DNA of 64,000 bases from CBIFVZ01 sp966185765 (lineage in GTDB: Bacteria > Pseudomonadota > Gammaproteobacteria > Enterobacterales > Enterobacteriaceae). Of the stretch, positions 1 through 7,922 are shown in pieces. A program made the position numbers and the translations under genes. The notes beneath the pieces are model-generated. The model worked only from the letters and a program-made list of their open reading frames with translations. It had not been told where the DNA came from and searched no databases. How positions within the stretch are numbered: position 1 is the first letter of the stretch; every line of letters starts with the position of its first letter. The DNA lies in the NCBI GenBank assembly GCA_966185765.1, contig CBIFVZ010000009.1, positions 11,815 through 75,814 on the forward strand. The letters run 5' to 3'.

Positions 1-875
1 AAGGAGAGCCGACCATCGGCACTCAGCAAAAACTCCACCGTGCCCGCGCTGGTATAGCCAGCCCGCAGGCAGATATCGCGCGCAGCCTGGTGAAAACGCT
101 CGCGCTGCGCATCGCTAATAAATGGCGCTGGCGCTTCTTCTACCAGTTTCTGGTTGCGGCGCTGCAACGAACAGTCGCGGGTACCGAGTACCACAACATT
201 GCCGTAGTTATCAGCAATAATCTGCGCCTCAATATGGCGTGGGCGGTCAAGGTATTGCTCAAGAAAACATTCGCCGCGCCCAAACGCCGCCTGGGCTTCT
301 CGCACCGCCGAACGCCACAGCTCCTCTACCTCATCCAGTTTCCAGGCCACCTTCAAACCACGCCCACCGCCGCCGAAAGCCGCCTTAATAGCAATCGGCA
401 GCCCGTGTTCACGGGCAAAGGCCACCACTTCAGCCCCGCTTGTGACAGGCTCAGGCGTACCCTTGACCAGCGGCGCACCCGCTTGCAACGCAATTTTACG
501 CGCCTGCACTTTGTCGCCAAGTTGGTCGATAGTGTCCGCACTCGGTCCTATCCAGATAAGCCCGGCCGCAGTGACCGCCCTGGCGAATTCAGCTCGCTCA
601 GACAAAAAACCATAGCCAGGGTGCACCATAGTGGCGCCGCTGCGTTTGGCAACATCAAGGAGTTTTTCAATATTCAGATACGTTTCAGACGGTGCGCTCC
701 CGGGTAATGCCCAGGCTTCGTCAGCCATACGTACATGCAGGCTGTCGACATCCGGGTCGGCATAGATAGCAACGCTTAAGAAGCCGTAATCACGGCAGGC
801 GCGAATAATACGCACGGCAATTTCGCCGCGGTTGGCAATCAGCACCTTGTGCTGCTGCGAGCTGGTATGGTTCAT
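1..875 (-). CDS. Biotin carboxylase (AccC-like), partial at left edge
   Basis: This is the N-terminal 291 codons of an ATP-grasp biotin carboxylase, which carboxylates the biotin of a carrier protein at the cost of ATP and bicarbonate. Visible motifs are VLIANRGEIA at the start, HPGYGFLSER, the glycine-rich ATP loop KAAFGGGGRGLK, and RDCSLQRRNQKLVEEAPAP. The ATG at 875 follows a GAGGGA ribosome site, 13 nt after the stop of the fused pxpBC gene, so it is the last visible gene of that operon. The reading frame is open to base 1, so the C-terminus and any carrier domain lie outside the window. The operon position suggests a second, specialised copy rather than the housekeeping accC, which normally sits with accB. 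The substrate of the putative carboxylase is unknown. Confidence 0.88.
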   Translation of the reverse strand, partial: MNHTSSQQHKVLIANRGEIAVRIIRACRDYGFLSVAIYADPDVDSLHVRMADEAWALPGSAPSETYLNIEKLLDVAKRSGATMVHPGYGFLSERAEFARAVTAAGLIWIGPSADTIDQLGDKVQARKIALQAGAPLVKGTPEPVTSGAEVVAFAREHGLPIAIKAAFGGGGRGLKVAWKLDEVEELWRSAVREAQAAFGRGECFLEQYLDRPRHIEAQIIADNYGNVVVLGTRDCSLQRRNQKLVEEAPAPFISDAQRERFHQAARDICLRAGYTSAGTVEFLLSADGRLS

Positions 876-888
876 ATTTCCCTCAGTA

Positions 889-2466
889 TCAGCGCGTAAT
901 CTCGCCAAACGGCGCCAGAATACGAAAGCGAATCACGGCACCGGGCGGGATTTGCCCGGCAAGATCAAGATGGTAAGCGGCAACCGCACCTATCACCGGG
1001 TAGCCGCCGGTGAGCGGCCGGTCTTTAAGAAACAGCACTGGTTGTCCACTGGCGGGTACCTGAATGGCGCCGGTGCAGGTGCCTTCACTGGGTAACTCTG
1101 CGCTCACGCTGCGCGCCAGAGGTTGCTCCCCGGCAAGTCGCAGCCCGATACGGTTTGACTGCGGTGTGACGCGCCACGGCTGCGACGTCAGGCGCGTAAG
1201 CGCCTGTGCATCAAACCAGTCAGTACGCGGTCCGGGCACGACGTCGAGCGTGACAACGTCACCCTCTTTTGGCAACCACGGCGCGCTTTTTTCTTCAGGC
1301 TGAACCGCCTGCGCCGGGTTTTCAGCTGCATAAAGGACATCCCCGGCCTTAAGCGGCGCGGGGCCAAGTTGCGCCAGTGTGTCGAAGGCGCTGCTGCCCA
1401 GCACCGGTTGAGTGACAAATCCGCCACGGAGTGCCAGATAACTGCGTACGCCCTGTTTACCTGGGCGCAGGCTTATTTCATCACCTGGCTCCAGTGCAAC
1501 CGGCTGTTCGCTTTCTGCGTTTACGCGCTGCCCGTTAGCGTTGCTTATCTCCAGTAAACACGGTGCACCGGTGACAGCGATAACAAGCTGCTGGTGTACT
1601 CGAGCACGCAGGCCGCCGCGAGTAATTTCCAGACACGCACTGGCGGGCGCGTTGCCAACAATACGATTAGCGCGGTGCAGCGCAGCGCTGTCCATCGCAC
1701 CAGAAGGCGATACGCCAAGTGCAGCCTGACCTGCACGACCATCGTCCTGAAACAGCGTTAATAGCCCCGGTGCGATAACGGTCAGCGCAGGTGCACGCGT
1801 TGGCTGCTCCTCATGCCGTTTGCCTGGCGTGGCGGTTACGCTAACAGTGCAACCCTGGCGGGCTTCATCCACAAAACGTACCCTGGCTCCTGGCGTGAGT
1901 AATGCGGGTGTTTCGCGCTGTAAATCCCACATTTTGAGCGGTGTTTGACCAATCAATTGCCAGCCACCGGGACTTTCGCGCGGATAAATCCCGCTGAATT
2001 CCCCCGCCAGCGCCACCGCACCTGGCGGTATACGCGTGCGAGGGGTGCTGCGGCGTGGTACGTGAATATCCGCCTGCGACACCATGTAGGCAAAACCCGG
2101 CGCAAACCCTGTAAAGGCCACTTGCCAGACATTGTCGGTGTGACGGCGTATGGTTTCTGCCACGCTGAGGCCCAGATATTCCGCCACTTCTGGCAAATCC
2201 TCACCGCAATAACGTACCGGCACGACAATCTCCGGACCCGCACGCAAGGCCGCTGCCGTTAACTCACATCGCGTAATAGCGCTTGCAAGCTCCTGCGCAC
2301 TGGTGGTGTAAGGGCAAAAATGCACAAGCAGCGTACGCGCCGCAGGGATAAGTTCTTCGATGCCCGCCAGCGGCTCGGCCTGAAGTGCCGCCAGCAGTGC
2401 CAGCGTCTGTTCAAGATCGGGCAGTTCCACCATTAAGCTGTGGGTGTTGACCGGTAGAAAACGCAC
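889..2466 (-). CDS. Fused 5-oxoprolinase subunits PxpB-PxpC (KipI-KipA / AHS1-AHS2)
   Basis: This 525-residue protein joins two families that are separate genes in E. coli (pxpB about 218 aa, pxpC about 310 aa). The KipI half (about 1-215) carries GFAPGFAYM, RRSTPRTRIPPGAVALAG and SPGGWQLIG. The KipA half (about 230-525) carries the signature FQDDGRAGQAALGVSPSGAMD. With PxpA the families form the ATP-dependent 5-oxoprolinase that opens 5-oxoproline to glutamate in the cytoplasm. The same two domains form the carboxyltransferase part of urea carboxylase, relevant because a biotin carboxylase gene follows. Translation starts at GTG (2466), directly after the TGA of the upstream gene and 4 nt behind GGGAGG. 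The operon order resembles the Bacillus subtilis ycsFGI-kipIA cluster. Confidence 0.9.
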   Translation of the reverse strand: MRFLPVNTHSLMVELPDLEQTLALLAALQAEPLAGIEELIPAARTLLVHFCPYTTSAQELASAITRCELTAAALRAGPEIVVPVRYCGEDLPEVAEYLGLSVAETIRRHTDNVWQVAFTGFAPGFAYMVSQADIHVPRRSTPRTRIPPGAVALAGEFSGIYPRESPGGWQLIGQTPLKMWDLQRETPALLTPGARVRFVDEARQGCTVSVTATPGKRHEEQPTRAPALTVIAPGLLTLFQDDGRAGQAALGVSPSGAMDSAALHRANRIVGNAPASACLEITRGGLRARVHQQLVIAVTGAPCLLEISNANGQRVNAESEQPVALEPGDEISLRPGKQGVRSYLALRGGFVTQPVLGSSAFDTLAQLGPAPLKAGDVLYAAENPAQAVQPEEKSAPWLPKEGDVVTLDVVPGPRTDWFDAQALTRLTSQPWRVTPQSNRIGLRLAGEQPLARSVSAELPSEGTCTGAIQVPASGQPVLFLKDRPLTGGYPVIGAVAAYHLDLAGQIPPGAVIRFRILAPFGEITR

Positions 2467-3276
2467 TCAACCTCCCTGCCAGGCGCTGTCGGGTACATCA
2501 GTAATAAACATGTGGCCAGGGGCATGACTGATAGCAAACGGCACGCCAGAGCGCATCACCGCTGCTTGCGGCGTCACACCACAGGCCCAGAACACCGGAA
2601 TTTCGCCAGGTTCAATGCGTACCGCATCGCCAAAATCGGGTCGCATGATGTCGGCAATACCAAGACGTGCAGGATCGCCCACGTGTACTGGTGCACCGTG
2701 TACCGCCGGGAAGCGCCCGGTGATAGTGACAGCATCCGCCACACGCTCTGCGGCAATCGGGCGCATGGAAACGACCAGCTCACCTTGCAGGCGTCCAGCC
2801 GGTCGACACAGACGGTTCGTTTTGTACATCGGTACATTGCAGTTATCGGTAATATGGCGTATATCGATGCCCGCCTCACGCATCGGCGTTTCAAAGGTAA
2901 AGCTACAGCCAATAAGGAACGTCACCAGATCCGGGTGTTTTGCCCACAACGCCGTGGCGTCAGTGATTTCATCAGCCAGCTCCCCATGCTCCCAGACCCG
3001 ATAGCGCGGGATGTCAGTGCGCAGATCGGCTCCTTCGGCCAGCACGGTAGTAAAACTCCCGGCCTCACTGACGTCCAGCACCGGGCAGCTCTGCGGGTTA
3101 CGCTGAGCATAAAGTAAAAAATCAAATGCCCAGTCGCGCGGAAGGGAAATCATATTGCACTGGGTCATGCCCGCCGCCATTCCGGCGGTGGGCTTGTCGA
3201 AACCGTGGCGAATCAGACTACGGGCTTCTCGTGCGTCAGCAATAGCCTGCGCACTGGCTTTGATATACGGATTCAT
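2467..3276 (-). CDS. DUF1445 family protein (YcsI-like; putative hydro-lyase / D-glutamate cyclase-related)
   Basis: This 269-residue cytoplasmic protein belongs to the DUF1445 family, annotated as putative hydro-lyase. The family signature MTQCNMISLPRDWAFDF followed by RNPQSCPVLDV is present near residues 38-70. A mammalian relative, DGLUCY, converts D-glutamate to 5-oxo-D-proline. That fits a neighbour of 5-oxoprolinase genes, but the activity of this protein is inferred. The ATG at 3276 overlaps the pxpA stop as ATGA, has GGGAG upstream, and its own TGA abuts the next start, so it is translationally coupled on both sides. B. subtilis ycsI occupies the same place next to kipI. Confidence 0.85.
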   Translation of the reverse strand: MNPYIKASAQAIADAREARSLIRHGFDKPTAGMAAGMTQCNMISLPRDWAFDFLLYAQRNPQSCPVLDVSEAGSFTTVLAEGADLRTDIPRYRVWEHGELADEITDATALWAKHPDLVTFLIGCSFTFETPMREAGIDIRHITDNCNVPMYKTNRLCRPAGRLQGELVVSMRPIAAERVADAVTITGRFPAVHGAPVHVGDPARLGIADIMRPDFGDAVRIEPGEIPVFWACGVTPQAAVMRSGVPFAISHAPGHMFITDVPDSAWQGG

Positions 3277-4052
3277 GGCTGCTCCCTGTGGGTAAAAGAA
3301 CGAATCACAATGCCATTTTTCTCCAGCAACGCTCGCAGCTGGCGCGCCATCTCAATAGCACCCGGGCTGTCACCGTGTACACAGATGGAGTCGGCATCAA
3401 TACGGGTGAATGTGCCTTCAATGGATGTCAGACCACCTTCGGTGATCAGTTGCAGCATGCGCTGTGCTACCTGCTGTGGATTGTGCAATACGGCTCCGGC
3501 TTCACGGCGCGATACCAGCGTGCCGTCAGTATGATAAGCGCGGTCGGCAAAGGCTTCGGCAATCACCGTCAGCCCCTCCTCTTTTGCCAGTTGTGCCAAC
3601 GGTGAACCGGCAAGCACAACCAGCGGCAGCGCAGGGTCAACGGCTTTTATCGCCGCAATGACTGCCAGCGCCTGGCGTTTATCATGTGCAATCGTGTTAT
3701 AAAGCGCGCCGTGAGGTTTGACGTAGCGCACTTCACTCCCTGCCGCCCGCGCCAGTCCCTGTAAGGCACCTACCTGGTAGATAACATCTGCCGTCAGTTC
3801 ATCACTGGCGATATCCATATTGCGTCGGCCAAACCCAACTAAATCGGGATACGCTACATGTGCACCCACCGTCACACCGTTGGCCTTTGCCGATTTCAGT
3901 GTGCTTAAAATGCCAGCCGGGTCGCCTGCGTGAAAACCGCAGGCGACATTAGCACTGCTGACCACCGGTAGAATGGCGGCGTCATCGCCCATGCGCCACT
4001 GACCGTAGCTTTCACCTAAGTCGCTGTTTAAATCGATATGCTTCATTGGCAT
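3273..4052 (-). CDS. pxpA: 5-oxoprolinase subunit PxpA (LamB/YcsF family)
   Basis: PxpA is the lactam-hydrolysing subunit of the PxpABC 5-oxoprolinase, which converts 5-oxoproline to glutamate with ATP. The 259-residue product shows the family blocks HIDLNSDLGES at the N-terminus, NVACGFHAGDP, GAHVAYPD, KPHGALYN, AFADRAYHTDG and CVHGDSPGA, and has normal family length. The ATG at 4052 overlaps the stop of the permease gene as TAATG. A second ATG at 4046 (MKHIDLNS) matches homologues better at its N-terminus and is an equally possible start. It lies in a tight leftward operon between the Nramp-like permease and the DUF1445 gene. Confidence 0.92.
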   Translation of the reverse strand: MPMKHIDLNSDLGESYGQWRMGDDAAILPVVSSANVACGFHAGDPAGILSTLKSAKANGVTVGAHVAYPDLVGFGRRNMDIASDELTADVIYQVGALQGLARAAGSEVRYVKPHGALYNTIAHDKRQALAVIAAIKAVDPALPLVVLAGSPLAQLAKEEGLTVIAEAFADRAYHTDGTLVSRREAGAVLHNPQQVAQRMLQLITEGGLTSIEGTFTRIDADSICVHGDSPGAIEMARQLRALLEKNGIVIRSFTHREQP

Positions 4053-5296
4053 TACACCACTTTCAGGAAGTTAAAAATCGCGCCCACTGACATCGCACCC
4101 ATGTACCAGGTCAGCAGACAAATCACCAGACCGGACCACAACAGCCAACGAGGATAATGATACCCGGCCATCAGGTCTGCGCGCCGCCATCCCACATACA
4201 GGAACAAACTCATGCCGACTGGCAACACCAGACCGTTAAAGCCGCCCGCAAACACCAACAACGCCGCCGGCGCGGTGCCCATAAGCAGGTAAACCCCCAG
4301 TGACACAGCGATAAATACAATGGTGGCAATGTTACGCTGGCGTTCAGTAAAGGATTTGCGAAACACGGTCATAAAGGAAACTGAGGTGTAGGCTGCACCG
4401 ATAACGCTGGTGATAGCTGCGGCCCAGAGAATAAAACCGAAGATACGCAGGCCAAATTCACCCGCCGCATATTGGAAGGCCTGAGAAGCCGGGTTGGCAT
4501 TCTGTCCGGATAAATCGATGGTCGCTCCGCTTGCCACCACACCGAGAATGGCAAGAAACAGGATATAGCGCATAATGCCCACCACGATAATCCCTTTAGT
4601 CGCAGCAGATGACACTTCATGAATATGACCCGGTCCGACAGTGCCTTTATCAAGCAAGCGGTGTGCACCGGCGTAGCTGATATAGCCCCCCACAGTACCG
4701 CCGACAATGGTCGTGATGGTGGCAAAATTAATATGATCGGGCAGTACGCTCTGGCGTAGCGCTTCGCCAAGTGGCGGCTGCGAGACAATAGCTACATACA
4801 GCGTAAGCGCGATCATCACCAGTCCCAGCACGATCATCATTCTGTCAATCGCCACACCGGCGCGGCGTGAGGAGAAAATATAGATAGCCAGCATCGCGCT
4901 TAACAGTCCGCCCCATTTTGGGTCGAGGCCAAACAACGCATTCAGGCCCAGGCCTGCTCCGGCAATATTACCGATGTTAAACACCAGTCCACCGAAGATA
5001 ACCAGCACAGAGAGCAGATAACCACTGCCCGGCAACGCCGTATTGGCAAGCTCTGCAGCGCGCATACGGGTGAGCGTCACCACGCGCCAGATATTCTGTT
5101 GTACAAAATAGTCGATAACGATGGATGCCAGAATACCAAAGGCAAACGCCGAGCCCATAGTGGCGGTGAAAGTTGCTGTTTGCGTAATAAACCCTGGACC
5201 AATAGCCGAGGTGGCCATTAAAAAAATTGCCGCAATCAGCGACGACTGGCGATTGCGCACAAACGCCTTTTTGCTGTTAGCTTCCTGAGCGGACAT
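4052..5296 (-). CDS. Nramp-fold permease lacking the metal-binding motifs (YcsG-like)
   Basis: This is a 414-residue inner-membrane protein with about 11 hydrophobic segments and the overall pattern of the Nramp family. The GPGF that opens helix 1 is present, but the DPGN metal ligand that should follow is replaced (ITQTATFTATM). The helix 6 MPH motif is also absent (GGYISYAGAHRLLD). It is therefore unlikely to carry divalent metals. As first gene of an oxoprolinase operon it may import 5-oxoproline or a related compound, which is inference. The start is set at ATG 5296 because GGGAG lies 9 nt upstream; a GTG at 5305 would sit directly on that ribosome site. It corresponds in position to B. 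subtilis ycsG. Confidence 0.82.
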   Translation of the reverse strand: MSAQEANSKKAFVRNRQSSLIAAIFLMATSAIGPGFITQTATFTATMGSAFAFGILASIVIDYFVQQNIWRVVTLTRMRAAELANTALPGSGYLLSVLVIFGGLVFNIGNIAGAGLGLNALFGLDPKWGGLLSAMLAIYIFSSRRAGVAIDRMMIVLGLVMIALTLYVAIVSQPPLGEALRQSVLPDHINFATITTIVGGTVGGYISYAGAHRLLDKGTVGPGHIHEVSSAATKGIIVVGIMRYILFLAILGVVASGATIDLSGQNANPASQAFQYAAGEFGLRIFGFILWAAAITSVIGAAYTSVSFMTVFRKSFTERQRNIATIVFIAVSLGVYLLMGTAPAALLVFAGGFNGLVLPVGMSLFLYVGWRRADLMAGYHYPRWLLWSGLVICLLTWYMGAMSVGAIFNFLKVV

Positions 5297-5652
5297 GGTT
5301 ATCACTCCCGTTGTTGTTTTAGCCCGTAACGCTTTGCCCTAAACCTTTAGCGCCATATTTCTTAGCAATATTCAGGCCATTGTTGTGTCATGCGTCGTTG
5401 TTGTTAAACCAATGTATTTTTATTGTTGAACAATAAGCTATGCCAGGCGTGTGAAGAGTCGCAACAGGAACTCAACGCTGGGATGCTAAACCGCGAAGCC
5501 GATCGCATTTTCACCGTCAGTGCGTCGCCAATGCACTAATGTGGTGCATAAACATGCGTGCATTAACCATAATGGTGCATGGATCGCGGCGGTTGCTGCA
5601 TATTAAGGAAGTGTGTAACTATGCCGCTTCGTCAATTGCGGAGTTGTCCGTC
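5297..5652. promoter_or_regulatory. Divergent control region between the permease operon and the GntR gene
   Basis: This gap of 356 bases carries no convincing gene. It must hold both divergent promoters. It contains a cluster of GGTGCAT/ATGCAC repeats (5531-5580) and an 11-codon open frame with its own ribosome site that ends on the GntR start codon (5621-5656). Both are described separately. Confidence 0.6.
5531..5580. promoter_or_regulatory. Candidate GntR operator cluster (ATGCAC/GTGCAT repeats)
   Basis: An inverted pair ATGCAC-N7-GTGCAT spans 5531-5549. It is followed by ATGCGTGCAT (5554-5563) and ATGGTGCAT (5572-5580). Three closely spaced copies of a GTGCAT-type element between a divergent regulator and its likely target operon are typical of an autoregulated GntR/FCD operator. 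The assignment to the neighbouring regulator is inference. Confidence 0.45.
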
Positions 5653-5656
5653 ATGA
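5621..5656 (+). CDS. Possible 11-codon leader ORF coupled to the GntR gene
   Basis: ATG 5621 is preceded at 9 nt by AAGGAAG and opens a frame of eleven codons (MPLRQLRSCPS). Its TGA overlaps the proposed regulator start as ATGA at 5653-5656. The arrangement would couple translation of the regulator to this leader. It could also be accidental, since the regulator start itself is not certain. Confidence 0.3.
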   Translation: MPLRQLRSCPS

Positions 5657-6306
5657 AAAAAGCCGAACCGGCCCTGCTTACAGAGAAAACGGCCGACACC
5701 ATTCGCCATAAAATTGTCAGCGGTGAACTGGCACCCGGCTCCCGTTTATCTGAAACAGCGTTGAGTGAACAGCTGGCTATTTCACGTAACACGCTACGAG
5801 AAGTATTTCGTCTGCTGACCCAGGAAGGTTTACTGCGTTACGAACCCAATCGCGGCGTTTACGTTGCAGAGCCTGACATGGCGGCCATCATCGATATTTA
5901 CCGCCTGCGCCAGTTGATTGAGTGCAGTGCGCTTCGTAATGCCTACCCGCTACACCCCGCAGTGGAGCGTATGACCGAGGCGGTCAACCAGGCTCGCGCA
6001 CTCAGCCTGCAACAGGACTGGACGGGTGTCGGAACTGCAAATATGCGGTTTCACAGCGCAATTGTTGACCTTGCCGACAGTGAGCGCCTTAATCGCATTT
6101 ATCGCAATATTTCTGCTGAATTGCGTCTGGCGTTTGGGCACCTGAATGATGCGGAGCTGTTACACGCACCTTACGTTGAAAAAAATGGTGCCATTCTGGC
6201 ACTACTGAATGCCGGGCAAAATGAACAGGCCGCACAGGCGTTGTCCGCGTATCTGGATTTATCGCAAAGAACGGTGCTTGCAGCGCTGTCGCGCCGTGGC
6301 CGTTAA
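5653..6306 (+). CDS. GntR-family (FCD-type) transcriptional regulator
   Basis: This 217-residue repressor-type protein has an N-terminal winged helix (KIVSGELAPGSRLSETALSEQL, then ISRNTLREVFRLL) and an all-helical C-terminal FCD ligand domain (about 80-210). The FCD domain shows RLRQLIECSALR and FHSAIVDLADSERL. It is divergent from the permease-pxpA-DUF1445-pxpBC-accC operon and is its likely regulator. In B. subtilis the equivalent operon is controlled by the IclR-type KipR, so a different regulator family has been adopted here. The start is placed at ATG 5653 because the conserved sequence begins there and GGAG lies 9 nt upstream. The frame is open further upstream but that part looks non-coding. 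Confidence 0.87.
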   Translation: MKKAEPALLTEKTADTIRHKIVSGELAPGSRLSETALSEQLAISRNTLREVFRLLTQEGLLRYEPNRGVYVAEPDMAAIIDIYRLRQLIECSALRNAYPLHPAVERMTEAVNQARALSLQQDWTGVGTANMRFHSAIVDLADSERLNRIYRNISAELRLAFGHLNDAELLHAPYVEKNGAILALLNAGQNEQAAQALSAYLDLSQRTVLAALSRRGR

Positions 6307-6316
6307 AGGCAGTGAG

Positions 6317-6338
6317 CGGAGGCGCGAACGCGCCTCCG
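6317..6338. terminator. Hairpin between convergent genes
   Basis: Perfect inverted repeat CGGAGGCGCG-AA-CGCGCCTCCG lies between the ends of the converging GntR and yncE genes. There is no T-tract on either side, so it is a probable rather than certain terminator. Confidence 0.5.
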
Positions 6339-6345
6339 TAAGGGA

Positions 6346-7419
6346 TTATTGCAAAGCGATGCGCACCACATCATCAGGGGCAGTCGCTTCTTTCTGGCGG
6401 CTTGCGGCCTGTTTGACGCTCACATACAACGTCTGACCGTCCGCCGACAGCAGCAGACTGTTAGGGTGAGTTGGGGTCTGGAATGTTTTGGTTACCGCGT
6501 AGGTTTTGCCATCAATCACGCTTACCGTACCCGCCTGGCGGTGGGTCACGTAGACTTCATTGCGCACCGGGTTAAATAACACCGCCAGTGACTCCGGCAC
6601 CTCTACCGTTTTGATCACGTCGCCTTTCTGCGTATCCACCACCAACAGCGCAGCCGCTTTGGAATCCGTGACGAAGGCGCGGTGACCTGCTGTGTCGAGG
6701 CTCAGGTTCAGGTACATATGCGCACCATCGCCTGGCTGGAGTTTTTTACGTGACAGTACGTTGTTGGTGGCGGTATCAATAGTAATGAACTCGCCGTCCG
6801 CGTTGGCGGTGTAAATACGCTTCGCCTGACTGTCAATGGCAAGGCCGGTATTCATTTTACCCAGCCCTGTAATGGTGGTGCGCAGCGTCATTGTTGCGCC
6901 ATCCACTACCCACAGCACACTCGGATTACCAAGCCCACCGATATAAACCGTATTCGTCGCTTCATCAACAACCAACTCACGCGGAGCCAGCGGGCGCACC
7001 GTTTCACTGCGCTTACGATCATCTAACACCAGGCGACCTTTTACATCACCGGTTTTGGCATCAATTGCAGTGACAGCACTGTTGATGGTATTACCGAAAT
7101 ACAGTATGCCGGTTTTTGTGTTGACCGCCGCACCAAAAGGTTTGATGTCATTATGGATAATCTGTGTCACATCAAGAGTTTGTGGATCAAGACGGTAGAC
7201 AACGCCGCCCTTATCCAGAGAGCGACTCTGGGAGGTCGCGAGGAACAGGCCAGGCTCTACCGGGTTCCAGACCATTTCGTATGCGCCTTTAGCGACAGGT
7301 TTGCGCAACATCTCTTCTGCTGCCTGCGCGCTGAAAACAGAAAACGAGGACGTTAATAACAGCGCGCCCATGAGTAATGCGCCAGGCTTGAGTTTCGCAG
7401 ACAAAGAACGTAATTCCAT
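6346..7419 (-). CDS. yncE: YncE, periplasmic beta-propeller protein
   Basis: The 357-residue product matches E. coli YncE along its length. A signal peptide (about 1-34, ending AQA/AEEML) directs it to the periplasm. The mature part is a seven-bladed propeller with YVTN-type blades, for example FGNTINSAVTAIDAKTG, TNTVYIGGLG, KRIYTANADGEFITIDT and RNEVYVTHRQAG. E. coli YncE is iron-regulated and binds DNA in vitro, but its role is not settled. ATG 7419 has AAGGGA upstream. A near-consensus Fur box lies about 90 nt upstream. In E. coli it is the direct divergent neighbour of yncD; here a small microcin-like gene sits between them. Confidence 0.95.
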   Translation of the reverse strand: MELRSLSAKLKPGALLMGALLLTSSFSVFSAQAAEEMLRKPVAKGAYEMVWNPVEPGLFLATSQSRSLDKGGVVYRLDPQTLDVTQIIHNDIKPFGAAVNTKTGILYFGNTINSAVTAIDAKTGDVKGRLVLDDRKRSETVRPLAPRELVVDEATNTVYIGGLGNPSVLWVVDGATMTLRTTITGLGKMNTGLAIDSQAKRIYTANADGEFITIDTATNNVLSRKKLQPGDGAHMYLNLSLDTAGHRAFVTDSKAAALLVVDTQKGDVIKTVEVPESLAVLFNPVRNEVYVTHRQAGTVSVIDGKTYAVTKTFQTPTHPNSLLLSADGQTLYVSVKQAASRQKEATAPDDVVRIALQ

Positions 7420-7505
7420 GATTAATCCCTTTCAAAACAAGATGGTGGCCGTTTCACATTGCATTGTGTCAGCTCGCCGGTACATGGCCGTCGCGCCGCT
7501 TTACT

Positions 7506-7524
7506 GAGAATAATAATCATTATT
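7506..7524. promoter_or_regulatory. Fur box upstream of yncE
   Basis: GAGAATAATAATCATTATT matches 16 of 19 positions of the Fur consensus GATAATGATAATCATTATC and is nearly palindromic. Its place 87 nt ahead of yncE agrees with known iron/Fur control of E. coli yncE. Confidence 0.8.
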
Positions 7525-7693
7525 CTTCTTATTGGAAGCATTTTGTTGCCTGTCTGCCTCTGGGAGCGTGTTTGGATCATAAAAACGTCCTGACTGGACG
7601 GAAAGCGATGATTGCACCTGTTAATGCCCGGTTATTAGTTAAGAAAAATGTTCAGGACGTTATATTGTTTAAAAAAACACCTGTCATTAAAAA

Positions 7694-7728
7694 CAAAAAA
7701 AGCGCCACATAAATGCAGCGCCTTTTAG
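7694..7728 (-). terminator. Rho-independent terminator of the microcin-like transcript
   Basis: Read leftwards, GCGCTGCA-TTTA-TGTGGCGC forms an 8-bp stem (two wobbles) flanked by A and T runs, with seven T after the stem. It lies about 195 nt beyond the stop of the 74-codon gene. Confidence 0.7.
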
Positions 7729-7922
7729 CTGTCGAATGTTTAATTACTGCCCATCAGTATTCACATTAATGTTGAAACTGACACAGAGCACCGTCTGCCA
7801 GGCCGTAATAATCGTTGCGGATGCTAACATTCTTATTGTGAAGCAATATTAAAAATATGTCTCCAGGCAAAAAATATTATACACCCACTTATAAGACAGG
7901 AGATTATTTTCTCTGAAAAATC

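Larger units (their letters stand above)
7420..7922. other. Intergenic region between yncE and the microcin-like gene
   Basis: About 500 AT-rich bases hold the yncE promoter with its Fur box and a rho-independent terminator for the small gene. I find no convincing coding region. The longest minus-strand frame downstream of the small gene is 28 codons (ATG at 7831, MLASATIITAWQ...) and lacks a ribosome site, so no immunity gene is evident here. Confidence 0.6.

Noticed and set aside
90..707. 205-codon plus-strand open frame at the left edge
   Set aside because: It lies entirely opposite the biotin carboxylase gene, has a GTG start without ribosome site, and its product shows no family pattern.
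7464..7712. 82-codon plus-strand frame between yncE and the microcin-like gene, considered as an immunity gene
   Set aside because: It starts at a non-ATG codon without ribosome site, crosses the Fur box and the terminator of the opposite strand, and lacks the membrane helices usual for microcin immunity proteins.
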